DNA from: Euborellia annulipes
Lineage: Eukaryota > Arthropoda > Insecta > Dermaptera > Anisolabididae
Length of the DNA stretch: 64,000 bases
Assembly (NCBI GenBank): GCA_023213315.1
Contig: JAKCPI010010729.1
Span: 1-64,000 of the forward strand
Reading direction: 5' to 3'
A program made the translations under genes and the position numbers. Below, one piece after another: positions 42,906-53,454 of the stretch. The number at the start of each line of letters is the position of its first letter. The stretch's first letter is position 1. Under the pieces are notes generated by a model. The model worked only from the letters and a program-made list of their open reading frames with translations, was not told where the DNA came from and searched no databases.

Positions 42906-43754
42906 ATCAACACAAACTTCTCTCCGAATTCCAGTTTTAACACTATATTTCTCTCTCTTTATTGTTATTTATTTTTTGAGAGAGGATTTTAAAGGGGGTT
43001 CTCCAGTCCTTAATAGTTTCAAGGGTTTGGATAATTGGAGGATTTTCTTAGTATAGGAGAATTGAAGAAAATGCAGTTAAATATTTTTCTTTTAAAATTA
43101 TTCAATAACTGCAAAAAAATGAATTTTGTATTATTTATCCTATTTATATCTGAGGTGTTTAAAAGTCAGATGTTCTAATAGTAAAGATTAGCATAAATTT
43201 ATTAATTAAATAAAATACATGAGAAAAGAAGAATAGATTAATTTAGAAACACCCTCTATATATAATATAAAAAAAAAGAAATGGAATGCATGGTGGAGGG
43301 GAGGTTCCTTAATGATCGTAGATAAAGTAAAGTAAAATTGCTGGAGCCAAGTTGTAGGGATTATAGAGCCGGGGAGTCCATTTATCTGCCAAACTTCCCG
43401 AGAGTCCCTTAATCCCTTTTGAATTTGAATTTAAAATACCCTCACCCGAACCAGATCAAACAGATAAAATGGAAAATGGCAATAAAAACCAAATTATACC
43501 AAATGAATGATTATTTATCGCTATCATGTTATGCATGAATGAAAATTTTATATATATATACAAACGTATGCTTAAAATACGTTATTTATTTATAATCAAT
43601 CAATCAATGCGTTTCAATAAGCTATATTTATTTTTTTTTTTTTATTCAATTAATTAACTCTATTTATTTATTATTTTTTTTATATAGATTATACAGTAAT
43701 AAAAATAAATCATATTTTAAAAAATTTAATAATAGGGCCTACATAATAAAAATT
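42906..43754. other. Unassigned interval
   Basis: AT-rich, with (AT)n near 43549-43560 and a unique, less AT-rich stretch at 43280-43460. Nothing recognised. Confidence 0.5.
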
Positions 43755-43899
43755 AAAAAACTGGCGTGACCACACAGCACGCAACTTTCTCTCACTTTCG
43801 GTATTCGAAAGTTGTGTGAGGGATTGTGTCGATATTTGTTTGGTTATCGATAGTAGTAAATTACAATAAAACGCAAGAGGTGAAATTTAGAAGTAAATT

Positions 43900-44105
43900 C
43901 AGTCGACTTTCGATAATTCGAATTTTTCGATTATTCTAACTCTTCAGCTGTGAACTTCGGTAATTCGAAAAAATGTGTATTTAGATACCGATAACATGAA
44001 ATATTTTTGGAAACAAGAGGGGGAGAGAACGTTCTATAATTCGAACTAGGCCACTTACTCTCTTTATAATTCGAATTTTTCCTAGGAAAGTTTACTTCCT
44101 ATTTT
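43900..44105. mobile_element. Tigger/pogo-like terminus fragment
   Basis: CAGTCGACTTTCGATAATTC followed by GAATTTTTCGATTATTC repeats resembles the CAG...TCGATAATTCGAA ends of pogo/Tigger elements in invertebrates. Related ATAATTCGAA phrases at 44036-44047 and 44064-44076 may be subterminal copies. TA duplications are not visible. Confidence 0.45.
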
Positions 44106-44250
44106 GCGCCTAATGTTTCCTCCTTTCAGCCCTGCCTGGGTAGTTTCTAAATAAATATAAAATTTCAATCTAGCAGCCCTTTTCTTTCTTGAAATATTTT
44201 GATCAAACAGAGAGAGATGCACCATTTTTTTATCAAATTTTTTTTTTATA

Positions 44251-44784
44251 AGGGGAATTTTTAATTATAGACCACATTTTTGTTAATAATTATTTATTAA
44301 AAATATAAATACTGTACAACGTTATCAAGTACTGTGCACTTGCTCCGACTCAAGTCTTGAGTGCACAGTATTTGATAACAGTACTTGATAACGGCTGCAG
44401 AATAACCAGTCGAAACGTTGTACAGTATTTATATTTTTAATAAATAATTAATAACAAAAATGTTATGCAGCTGTTATCAAGTACTGTGCACTCAAGACTT
44501 CAGTCGGACAGTACTTGATAAAGGCTGCAGAATAAGCAGTCCAAACGTTGTACAGTGACCGCCACAATTAAGTCCCCCCTGATAGCTTTAGCCATAAGTA
44601 TATGGTATAGTATATGGTAAATGGTCAGTCATTAAAATTTTTTCACTATACACCAATTACTATACCAGATACTTAAGGCTAAAGCTATCAGGTGGGGACT
44701 TAATTGTGGCGCTCGCTGTACAGTATTTATATTTTTAATAAATAATTAATAACAAAAATGTCGTCTATAATTAAACATTTCCCT
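44251..44784. mobile_element. Palindromic element interrupted by a mariner-like MITE
   Basis: Outer arms start AGGGGAATTTTTAATTATAG and return inverted at 44784. Both contain CATTTTTGTTAATAATTATT and AATATAAATACTGTACAACG. A direct internal duplication (44406-44560) repeats the arm plus GTTATCAAGTACTGTGCACT. Phrases CTGCAGAATAACCAGTCGAA and ACGTTG look like a decayed hammerhead-type motif. The TA of ACGTTGTACAGTATT is the target of the MITE at 44553. Confidence 0.8.
44553..44718. mobile_element. Mariner-like MITE (CAGTGAGCGCC family), second copy
   Basis: Ends CAGTGACCGCCACAATTAAG and, inverted, CAGCGAGCGCCACAATTAAG are flanked by TA (44551-44552 and 44719-44720). The empty site is preserved 140 bp upstream in the direct duplicate of the host (CGTTGTACAGTATTTAT at 44413-44429), which proves the single-TA target. 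It is about 40 bp shorter than the 36.5-kb copy. Confidence 0.95.
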
Positions 44785-44926
44785 AATAATCTTAATAATA
44801 ATTCAAACACAAATTTTTTTTTAATCACAGAACCCTCAAAACATGTATTTCAAATCTAGACATCGAATTTTTGACATGATCGCAATACTTAGGCCTACTC
44901 TTTATAAATGGTAAGAGAAAATAAAA

Positions 44927-45980
44927 AACATTTTGAATTTTTTTCCTCCGCATCTTATTAAGAAAATGTTCTTTTGATTTCATCTTGGGCCTTTTTAGGG
45001 AGTAAATAATTTGACCCAATAAAAAAGATAATCGTCCAAGGGTCTCGTAAATCACATGACATGAGTATATATATAACGGCGTCTGATTGTCCCCCCAGGG
45101 GACTCAAATTCAACCCTTCAAGATGCCTACCTACTACCACACACGAAAACGACGAGTACAAATTACAATTGAAACGAGCGATGCTTTGAAATAATACTAT
45201 TCTACGCTCTTATTTATGAGTTGATTGTGTTTAAATTATAGTGTATAGAACAACATGAGATATTAAAATGACACCTCGGAAATCAAACAAGAAGAATCAC
45301 CATTTAAATCATAAAATAATCTCTTTCTCTCTCTTCCTCATCTTACACGTTAGTATAAGATGATTAATATTTATTAATTGTGTTGTTGAAGTTATTAAAT
45401 AAACTCGTAGGATTTGAAATATTCAAATGAGAATTAGAGATAATAAATAATATATCGTTGGCTTCTTTTTCATGTTTTATTAATCTATATTTTATAATTT
45501 TATTAAGAAATTCATGATAATTAAGACTCCAATTAATTCAACCACCTTTCAAAGTTTTTCTATGAGTATATTTATGAAATTGTTAGATAACCTAATCAGG
45601 AAAACAAGGAAAATTTATTTTAAGAAATTGCAAAAAAAAGTAAAATTATATAAGAGCCTAATAATCGTGGAAAAGATTTTATTTGGACATTCGGTTCCGC
45701 ATGTATTATAAAAAGATTTTGATTACGCATTTAAATAATTTTAAAGATGTGGTTGATGTATAAGTGTCTGAAGATTAGGATAAGAAGCGACTGACAGGTG
45801 GGAGTAGCGTCATCCCCAATATAACTCCCAAAATCTCAAGACGTTTCGGTCTAAATTAGATAATCATTAAGTGACAAATCTACACTGAAGTTCGTGTGTC
45901 TGTTGAAGTGTATATTTCAATAGGTGTATGATGAACGACAATTGAAAATACTGGAGGTATTTTCAGGCCAAATTTTATTC
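44927..45980. other. Unassigned AT-rich interval
   Basis: A less AT-rich patch at 45060-45180 is unique. GGTCTAAATTAG and CTCAAGACGTTTCGGTC at 45836-45860 contain a minus-strand GAAACGTCTTGAG, a trace of the hammerhead-like motif without an upstream CTGANGA. Other open frames have no domain. Confidence 0.5.
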
Positions 45981-45986
45981 CACTAT

Positions 45987-46035
45987 TCAGTCGACGTTTC
46001 GGGGGGGACTCAACGCCTCCCTTCATCAGGACTAA
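45987..46035 (-). ncRNA. Hammerhead ribozyme-like motif (best candidate)
   Basis: Minus strand: TTAGTC (46035-46030), CTGATGA (46029-46023), a G-rich/C-rich stem II (GGGAGG facing a run of seven C), GAAA (46000-45997), ACGT forming a minimal self-complementary helix III, then C and GACTGA (45992-45987). TTAGTC and GACTGA pair over six positions (one G-U) as helix I. All invariant hammerhead bases of CTGANGA and GAAA are present with a GTC cleavage triplet. The A facing C at the base of stem II is non-canonical. Penelope-like retroelements are known to carry minimal hammerheads of this kind; I see no reverse transcriptase nearby. Confidence 0.5.
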
Positions 46036-46500
46036 TGTGGTTATAAACAAATGAACCTTTTTTATTGAGAACTCGCCTTGCGAATCCTCCAGCATTTTTA
46101 ATTGTCTTTCATCATACATCTATTTAAACCAGGCTTTCCCAATCACTATTAGTTATTTCAACAGGAAATAGAATTTAAAAAATATATGGAAATCAAAAAT
46201 GTTGGTTTTTTGCATGTACTTGGAATCTTTCAATAGAAAATAAATGGTCGGACTAATCCGAGAGAACAACTTTACCCACTATTCTAAAAAATAGTTGTTG
46301 TAGTAGTAGTAGGCTATATACATAAAATTTTAAATAATTATCAATAATTAAATTTAATTTTCCTCTGTTGCTATTACTCAGAGAAGACTACTGAAGTATT
46401 GTAATAATTTTAAAAGATTTCAAATATTAATTATATTAAACCCTATTGTAGCCCTGTCACATGATGATGGTTTAATAAATGTATACCGATTCGTCGTGAG

Positions 46501-46578
46501 CATTGGCGTAGCCAGAAATTTTTGATGGGGGGGTTCAAGAAAATTTTCCAACCCCCCCCCCCCCTGGCTACGCCTATG
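46501..46578. mobile_element. hAT-type MITE (GCGTAGCC family), 78-bp copy
   Basis: The ends CATTGGCGTAGCCAGA and TGGCTACGCCTATG enclose little more than a G tract and a C tract. Octamers GTCGTGAG (46493-46500) and GTTGTGAG (46579-46586) match at 7 of 8. It is a miniature version of the element at 11863. Confidence 0.9.
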
Positions 46579-46586
46579 GTTGTGAG

Positions 46587-47293
46587 ATTATGGGAATTTT
46601 ATTAGTGAAATCACTACTCCTTTCTGGCTGCTGATTTCTATCCTAATTTAAATAATTTAAAAGATTTCTTATTATTTTTTATAAAAAAAGGAAATTGGTT
46701 CTAGGGCGAATTAACTAAGTGTTAGCTCCTAATTAGTATATTTACTCATGAAGAGATTAAAATAAAATCTATATAACAAACAGTTTCAGTCCATTTTTCC
46801 ACTTTCTAGAGAAATCCATTTCTCTTTTATTGTAAAAAATATTCGCATTTTTTTTTAATATTTCTTAAAAAACTCTAACAAATGATATACCATTTCCTAT
46901 CGTTAAAGTCCGTTCATTTTCTTTGACTTGAGACCATTTTGCGCGCAATTAAACTTGCAAAGAGGCGCCAAAAGACAGACGAAGAGAAAGAAGAATGAGA
47001 GACTGCTGCATATCTTAAAACCACACAACCACAACCAACCACCACCCTTAAAAAAGTCACACAAGTTTGAAAGCTGCCGAGCATGTTTCAAGTGTACGAA
47101 ATATACGCCAGTGAATGGGCTGTACTTGCTGGATTGCTTTTAAGATGTTCATTAAACAGAGAGTTGGGAGTGTAAAATTAATTAAAAATAAAAGTCAATT
47201 CTTTTATTTAAAGAAATAAAAAAAAGCCTCGAAAAGTTTAAAGAAAAGAAATTTATAATTCAACTTTAAATTTGTTTAGTTCATGGATTTATA
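46587..47293. other. Unassigned interval
   Basis: AT-rich up to 46900. Then a unique, less AT-rich segment (46910-47150) has open frames on both strands of 62-71 codons without recognisable domains. A possible exon cannot be excluded, but splice and codon evidence is lacking. Confidence 0.4.
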
Positions 47294-47641
47294 CATGGGC
47301 GTCAGTGGCGTAGCGAGCTTAACTCGCGCTAGGGGCACAATACCTTTTTAGCGCCCCCCCCCCATTTGAAAACCATATCATATTATATGTAAAATATACA
47401 AAATTATTATATTACACTGGCACTAAATTTAAAATATATTTACCAGAAATCAATTATAATAAAAATAAAAATTATCCAGCAATTTTTTGTTTTGCCGACC
47501 ATTTGGCGCCCCTTTAGGAGTAGCGCCCGGAGCATGATGACCCCCCTTGCACCCCCTCGCTACGCCACTGATGGGCGTAACTAGGGGGTGCCTGCCCCCC
47601 AGTCTATGGACCCCCAGCCAAATTTCCTAGTTACTCCCATG
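47294..47641. mobile_element. Outer hAT-type MITE (GGGCGTAACTAGG family)
   Basis: Its ends are CATGGGCGT/AACTAGGG at the left (split by the inner MITE) and CCTAGTTACTCCCATG at the right. Octamers GATTTATA (47286-47293) and GATATATA (47642-47649) match at 7 of 8. Removing the inner 276 bp leaves an element of about 72 bp. A similar end (CATGGGCGTATCCAGGG) is at 60941. Confidence 0.82.
47303..47570. mobile_element. Inner hAT-type MITE (GGCGTAGCGAG family)
   Basis: Ends CAGTGGCGTAGCGAGC and CTCGCTACGCCACTG are inverted copies. The 8-bp duplication ATGGGCGT is perfect (47295-47302 and 47571-47578) and consists of the first bases of the outer MITE. Inner subterminal tracts GCGCCCCCCCC and GGCGCCCC flank an AT-rich middle. 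It is non-coding. Confidence 0.95.
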
Positions 47642-47651
47642 GATATATATA

Positions 47652-47889
47652 TATTTTTTTTTTAACATTCACACTTTTTTCTCATTCACACAGTCTTTTC
47701 GGCAACTTAGGCCATTTAAGACTTTTAACGATACTCAGTATGTTTAATATATCAATTGAGGGTCCAGGAATTTTATTTAAGTCATTTGGTATACAAATGC
47801 CTTAAATAAAATCATCGGACTGCTGGGGTCCGAACCCGCGCCGTTCGGTATAGAAGGTACCGCTACCAACTACTCCAAGCCCCGTGGGC
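47652..47889 (-). mobile_element. SINE-A copy 5
   Basis: Minus strand: GGGGCTTGGAGTAGTTGGTA head, GCGCGGGTTCGGACCCCAGC box-B region, TCCGATGATTTTATTTAAGG, GTTGCCGAAAAGACTGTGTG and a short tail with A tract. The duplication CCCATGGATATATATA (47636-47651 and 47890-47905) starts within the right end of the outer MITE, so the SINE is later than that MITE. Confidence 0.93.
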
Positions 47890-47905
47890 CCCATGGATAT
47901 ATATA

Positions 47906-49100
47906 GTATTTATGTTTTGAATTTAGACATATAACGTGGAAATTTTCTTTTATCATCAAAGAGGGTTGCTAAAATTTTTAAGATAGAACATCACACAACT
48001 TGAAACTACAATATGACCATATTGGATGGGAGAAATTAACGATTTGCAAAACGTCTGTTGCTTGTACTTAGGATGTTCCATCTCACTGGGATCGAAATAT
48101 CTACAAATAAACGTATAATACTCAAATTTATTTATTTTTGGCCGACAATCCTTAGAATAAAATTGATTTTCCTTACGACCATCTACCAAATAATTAAACA
48201 TATTTTGAACGCTAAATTTTCTGGATCCTAAAACAAGAAGCGAGACCTCTACCTCCCTTGGAAATTATATGAAATATCTCTAAATCCTTAAAGAAGGTCA
48301 GAAAGGCCTCTGACTAGTTTTTGGAACCTGCTGAAGGAGGTGGGGGATGACCGAACAGTTAGTAATTTTATAATGTAATTATTTATATTTTATAACTTTT
48401 AATTGAAGAGCGGTCAATTAAAACTAACTTAGGGTAGTCATTTACTCTGAATATTCAAGAATCATAAATAAATAAATTTGTTTTTGAGAAGAGAAGCTGA
48501 TTAATATGATTGAGTAAAAAAAAAGATATTTTCCAAAATGAATTTATTATGAAGGGAATTTGAATAACGAGTTTGTAAAAAGGGTAAAATGTTATGCTAA
48601 TGAAACTAACATAAGTGTATTTTATGTTTGAATTGTATATACAATTGTTACCTAAAAGAATTTGGCTTAAAGAATGAGGAAAAAAAAAGATATTTGTCAT
48701 CTAGGAGAAGCAAATGTTCTAGGAATTTTTAAAAAAATAAATGCCTATATAAAATTAATGAAAAAAAAAATTCACTCTAAATCATATTATATAGATCCTC
48801 AGGTAATGCCACGGAGAAGTTTGGTTTCCCAATTATCGAATTTAAAGCGGAGGGTGAAAAAAAACACGAATAAATGTCTAGTTTTTGGAAATTTATCTTT
48901 ATAATAAGAAAGATAAATCAAACAAAACGTATTTTAAAATAGAAAATGAATTTAAATACAAATGGGAGAGGTCGAAATATTAGTAAGCCTATACGTAGTG
49001 TCGTTAGATTATATATTTGGAAATTTTGAACTTTTATTGCAAAAATTGTCTTAAGTGTTATTCTTTGAGAATCACTGAATTTTATAAAATGATTTGAGCT
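47906..49100. other. AT-rich interval, nothing recognised
   Basis: Open frames of 75-81 codons occur on both strands with Lys/Ile/Asn/Phe-rich translations as expected of AT-rich non-coding DNA. No repeats shared with the rest of the window were found. Confidence 0.55.
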
Positions 49101-49195
49101 CAAGGGCGGATACAAGGGGAGGGGGGCGTAAAGGGACCCCAGAGATTTGAGAAAAATATTTTTTTTGGGAATAAAATTTTATTGAAATGGAGAAA
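49101..49195 (-). mobile_element. hAT-type MITE fragment (GCGGATCC family)
   Basis: CAAGGGCGGATACAAGGGGA, then GGCGTAAAGGGACCCCAGAG and ATTTGAGAAAAATATTTTTT, corresponds to the right end of the 59-kb copy in inverted orientation. The rest is missing. Confidence 0.75.
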
Positions 49196-49265
49196 TGTGG
49201 CTGTGAAATATCAGTAAGTGAGATGTGGAGGACAGTAGCCTCTATTTAATAAAACAGACTCCTTT

Positions 49266-49310
49266 AACAAAACGTTTCGGCTAATTTTAATTACGTCATC
49301 TTCAGTTGTT
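49266..49310 (-). ncRNA. Hammerhead-like motif with helix I
   Basis: Minus strand: AACAA (49310-49306), CTGAAGA (49305-49299), an AT-rich stem-loop (TAAT/ATTA), GAAA (49278-49275), ACGT, then T and TTGTT (49270-49266). AACAA and TTGTT pair perfectly as helix I. The invariant core bases are present with a GTT cleavage triplet. Stem II is poorly paired at its base, so activity is doubtful. Confidence 0.42.
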
Positions 49311-50254
49311 GTAGAGTCTAATAGGAAATAGAATTGTCAATTGTATGTTGTGCATAAGCGAATAGTTAAACAATGCTTATGTATTATAACAATGTAAATA
49401 TAATGAATATGATGATACCGTGTGAAGGCAAATATCGAAATGTAAAGGACATTTCGATATAAGCCCCCCCCCCCCCCCCGGGAGCGTGAAAATAAGGTTT
49501 TAATCAAAATCGGCAAGGTGTTAAATGGTAAAGGGCTTGTTATAATATTTTGAATTTTTATCAAATAGAATTTATGACTTTTTTTCTTTACTAGATTTAA
49601 TAAGTTTCTAGATATAAAAATGTAAATTAAAAAATTATTTTTTTAACTATATGCATATTTATTAAATTTTATCAATTGAATTGTTTTTTTAAAGATTCGC
49701 AAACTGCATTATAAAAATAAAGAGAGAAGCAGTTTCCTTTCCTTAATAGGCATGAAGAAGACAAGAAAACGTCGCTATTTGAGAGAGAAAGAAAAAGAGA
49801 AGCGGCGAGACCCTTGGGGGCCTTAAACCTCGAAATAGCTTGCATATTAGCATATTTCTACCTGCCTTGATGGTGAGATAACAAGTGTTTATAAGATGAT
49901 ATCATAAATAGATGATGAGATATATGAAAAGTCGTGATTTTTGATGAACCATTCATAAACTGATGGTTCCTGAATTCTATATTAAGAAGGCTTCTCTAAT
50001 CTAATAATAACCTGACTGACCTTATTACATTTTTTTAAAGGACCACCCAAATTTGTTCATAAAAAAAAAGAAATTATTTTGAAAATAACTCTACCATGGT
50101 TAAGTCTATTAAAGGATCAGAACCGGTGGCCTTGGCTTTTATTCCAATGACCAAAAGAATAGAAATTTTCTAGAACCATTTTTATTTATCATGGTCAAAT
50201 AGTTTTTTGCAGAACATAGAAGAATGGTTAGGAATAGAGACAAGTGTATGCAAA
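49311..50254. other. Unassigned interval
   Basis: A C homopolymer of about 16 bases at 49466-49481 followed by CGGGAGCGTGAAAATAAGG, TTTTAATCAAAATCGGC looks like a small HP-body fragment (49480-49520, matching CCGGAAAAATAAGCTTTTAATCAAAATCGGCC). The rest is AT-rich with no gene. Confidence 0.45.
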
Positions 50255-50822
50255 ATTCTTTAAAAGGAATTAGCGATCCAATCCGTAGATCCGGCCAGTT
50301 CAGACGATCCGATCCGGCTGCTGCAAAAGGATTAGCGATCCGAACTGGTGATCCGACAAACTCGGGCGATCCGATCCGATTTAGAAAAAGTTCAGAAAGT
50401 TCATATCCGAGATACGAAAATTCGATCCGGACTTGATTTTTAGGTGTTTGGATAAATCAAAAGTATATAGGCCTACATATTTATTAAAAAAAAAGGGGAG
50501 AGTGGTGGGAGAGAATAAGGTCCGCCGACCCCGCACCGCGGAAATAATAAGGGCCAGGACAGAAGAAGATTAATTAAAAAGTAAAAAGTTTTAAAGGATT
50601 GGCAATCCTTTGACAAGGATCGTTTATATCCAGGATTGCTAATCCTACGAAAAAGATTAGCGACCCGATATAGTAATTGACTAATTGTCCAATCCAGAGA
50701 GCAAAAATTGTTTCAATCCAGATTGAAAATTCTACCCAAAAAAGGATTTCAATCCAGATCCGGAAATTCCGGATCAGATTTTCGGATTGATATTAAAAAG
50801 GATCGGAACATGCCCATCCCTG
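50255..50822. mobile_element. GATCCG-rich repeat ending in a hAT-like terminus
   Basis: Irregular repeats of GATCCGATCC, ATCCGGA and GGATTAGCGATCC occur over 550 bp, with inverted forms (GGATTGGCAATCC at 50595). The right edge reads GGAACATGCCCATCCCTG, the inverse of CAGGGATGGGCATGTTCC, a typical hAT-like end. The left end is not found. Confidence 0.55.
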
Positions 50823-51456
50823 AGTATGCATCCCTCTGCTATCGGTTGTCCTGCATATTTAATAAAACAATATAGAGTCTATATTTTATTGATATTTTTT
50901 ATAGTTTTAAAAAAAAGGTATAAAAAAGTATATTAAAATTTGATTTATAGAGGGGTAGTTAAATAATGAAGAATTTTTTTATCAAAAGAATTTTACCCTT
51001 TCAAAATGCTTATTTCAAAGGTGTTTGGTTTGTATTTTTTTATCCTAATTATAAAAAATTTGTTATTATTAGTATTGAAATGTGAGAAATGAAAAAAAAA
51101 AAAAATTTTTTTTTTTTACGTCTTTTTTGATGTTTCCCCCAGCTATTATAGAAAATTAGAGTTTGTTTATTCAAGCTGGGAGGAGGAATTAAGTTGTTTC
51201 GTATTTTTCGTTTTGAATAATTATATGATAATATGAATTTAAAATTAAGAAGAAAAAACGAAATATGATCAGGTGGTATTCTTATTTGTTTTTTTGTTTT
51301 TTTTTTTTTAAAGAATTTTAATAGGGAAGAGTTGTTCTTGCAAAGAATTTAAATTTACAAGTCGAACTCTGAGGCCCTAGTCAATAAAATATTCCTTGCT
51401 GTAGCACCTTTAGAGATGAATTTCACTTGCCAATTTCGAGATTTGAATATTTTTTT
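50823..51456. other. AT-rich interval, nothing recognised
   Basis: Contains A and T tracts near 51090-51118 and 51290-51310. No gene or shared repeat. Confidence 0.55.
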
Positions 51457-52134
51457 ACTTTCTCTTACCTATGTATATATGTAATATATATATAGAGAGA
51501 AAGTATTGGATTCATGTCAAAAATTCGATGTCGAGATTTTGATGGATCTTCCGTTTTGAGGTCCCCTGAATCCAAAAAAGTGGTTTTCGCGACATGGTCT
51601 GTCTGTGGGTGGGTGGGTGGGTGGGTGGGTGGGTGTGTCTGTGTTCAATTTTAAGCATGAAGGAATTGAGCTACGAGGTTGAAATTCTATATTTAACTTA
51701 AACACCCCCGGGACCGGAAAATAAGCTTTTAATCAAAATCGGCCAAAGATTGCTAGTACTTTACTGATGTACTTTTTCAGTTTTTTTCGATTTTCTCAAA
51801 ATTTGCTCCAACGATTTTTTTTAAAATTCAAAAATCAATTATTTTTTAGATGCTCTTTAAAATGTATATTCTCATTTTGCGATTGAAATCTTCTGAAGAC
51901 CACTTTACTCTTGTATTTCATAGGGAAGATAGGAGAAATGGTTGCCATGGTAACAAAATATAAATATTTTCCCATACTTATAAATTTTACATCTGAATTC
52001 AAATGTTCCGTACTGTCGGGAACTAAATATATGTCGACACAAAAAATCTGGTGTGACAAGCACAGAACACAACTTTCGATTACCGAAGGTAAGAGAAAGT
52101 TGTGTGCTGTGCGCCAGTCACACCAGATTTTTTT
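51457..52134 (+). mobile_element. HP element copy 15 (A to B, full length)
   Basis: Young-subfamily copy with hairpin A (51457-51508), GGGT run (51607-51635), AGTACTTTACTGATGTACTT block and hairpin B (52047-52134). It is very close to copies 1, 3 and 22, with TGTTCCGTACTGTCGGGAAC as a distinguishing segment. T tracts of seven bases precede and follow the hairpins. Confidence 0.95.
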
Positions 52135-52440
52135 AATTATGGTTTTTAAAAATAATAATTTTAAACTTTTGGAAGAAAATATTAATAATTTTTTATTATT
52201 ACTTCTCAGCTTATATCTCGAAACAGTATGTAACTTTTTCATAAATAATATTTTGTACGTAAATGATGCAGATCACAGAATCCATGAATTTGTTTCAATT
52301 TGAACCATGTAAATTTATGTATGTACAGCATGTATACAGTATTTCTGTAAGATGCATAAATTGTTACTAGAGCTAAGAGTGACCCGGATAAAACTGCTTT
52401 GGTTGTTTATATATAGGCCTACGGTAATAATTTTTTTTTT

Positions 52441-52650
52441 TTTCTTTTGGAATGGGTGCATAAGGTGCTGTAATGACCAGTGGTCACATGCAGACAGGAA
52501 GAAAATAAAAACAAAAGGAGAAGCATAAAAGGGGAACTCAACTGCGGGAACTGAGAAGATGCCTGTTGAGATTAGACTAGAAAGTCAGAAGATTCTAGGT
52601 TTTTGTTAGGATAGACGCAGGGAGCTTGTTCCAATCACGGGAGGTTGTTT
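52441..52650 (+). mobile_element. Family-D repeat, uninterrupted copy
   Basis: It matches 7201-7640 without the SINE: AGTCAGAAGATTCTAGGTTT here corresponds to the SINE-B insertion point there. Conserved phrases are GGAATGGGTGCATA, CACATGCAG, GGGAACTGAGAAGATGCCTG and CGCAGGGAGCTTGTTCCA. Confidence 0.75.
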
Positions 52651-52688
52651 TAAATAATAAAACAGCTTTAATTAATTTATACTTTAAG

Positions 52689-52701
52689 TTGGGAACCACT
52701 G
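52689..52701 (-). mobile_element. Single hAT-like terminus
   Basis: TTGGGAACCACTGTA is the inverse of TACAGTGGTTCCCAA. No partner end is visible, so this is a relic. Confidence 0.35.
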
Positions 52702-53454
52702 TACTAGATGATGGAAATATTTTCACAGAAATTGTAATTAAATAGTTTGCGACAATTTTTTTTTTTTTTTTAAATAAAAAACATCATCAAATCATTACTA
52801 GTTTCACTTTTTCATTTATTAAAAAAAAATTTACATATAAAAGGAGGTGGAAGAGGATTGATAGGATTTTTTTTTAGCCTGTACTAGAGATAATTGGTCT
52901 AAATGAGCCAAGATGCTGAGATGGTCCTTTTGTCTTGAGCAATGACAGGTTTAGGGTTAATGGGACCTAGAGAGAGAGAGATTGTGTTCCTTATATGACG
53001 GTCTCTTTTCTAAGGTGCGGCATCATACATTGCCATATACAGGGCGTAAGCATCGACATATGTTTGGCCACCATTCAAAAGGTGTTATCATATCGAGTGA
53101 TTAATCGTTTCAACGTCTTTTTATACATGTTTTAATTATATTCAAATCTTCCTAGCAAAGAAGAAGTTAATAAGAAATGATTTGGTTTCGCTATTCATGA
53201 TTTTTCTCTTTCTCTATCTCTCTAATGACATCTTCTGATGTAATATATAATAAGCAAAGAAGCGAAGCGATTGATTTCAAACCCGGCGGCTTTGGAGATC
53301 AACTTTCAATGATATATTTGCTAAAAAAAATAAGTAGGCCTATATCCCCAAATTTCAGAATAAGAATAAGTCAGTTGGGTTATTAGAAATTTATGTGGAA
53401 CTTTTATTTGATGGCCTCAAATCTTTTCGCTCTTCTATCAGCATGTCGCGTTAC

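Larger units (their letters stand above)
43755..44926 (-). mobile_element. HP element copy 14, broken into three parts
   Basis: Hairpin B and adjoining body occupy 43755-43895 (right arm of the hairpin truncated). The middle body resumes at about 44150-44225 (AAATATAAAATTTCAATCTA, TTTCTTTCTTGAAATATTTT), and the A end closes at 44826-44924 (ACATCGAATTTTTGACATGA ... GGTAAGAGAAAAT). A Tigger-like fragment (43900) and the palindrome at 44251-44784 separate the parts. Confidence 0.75.
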
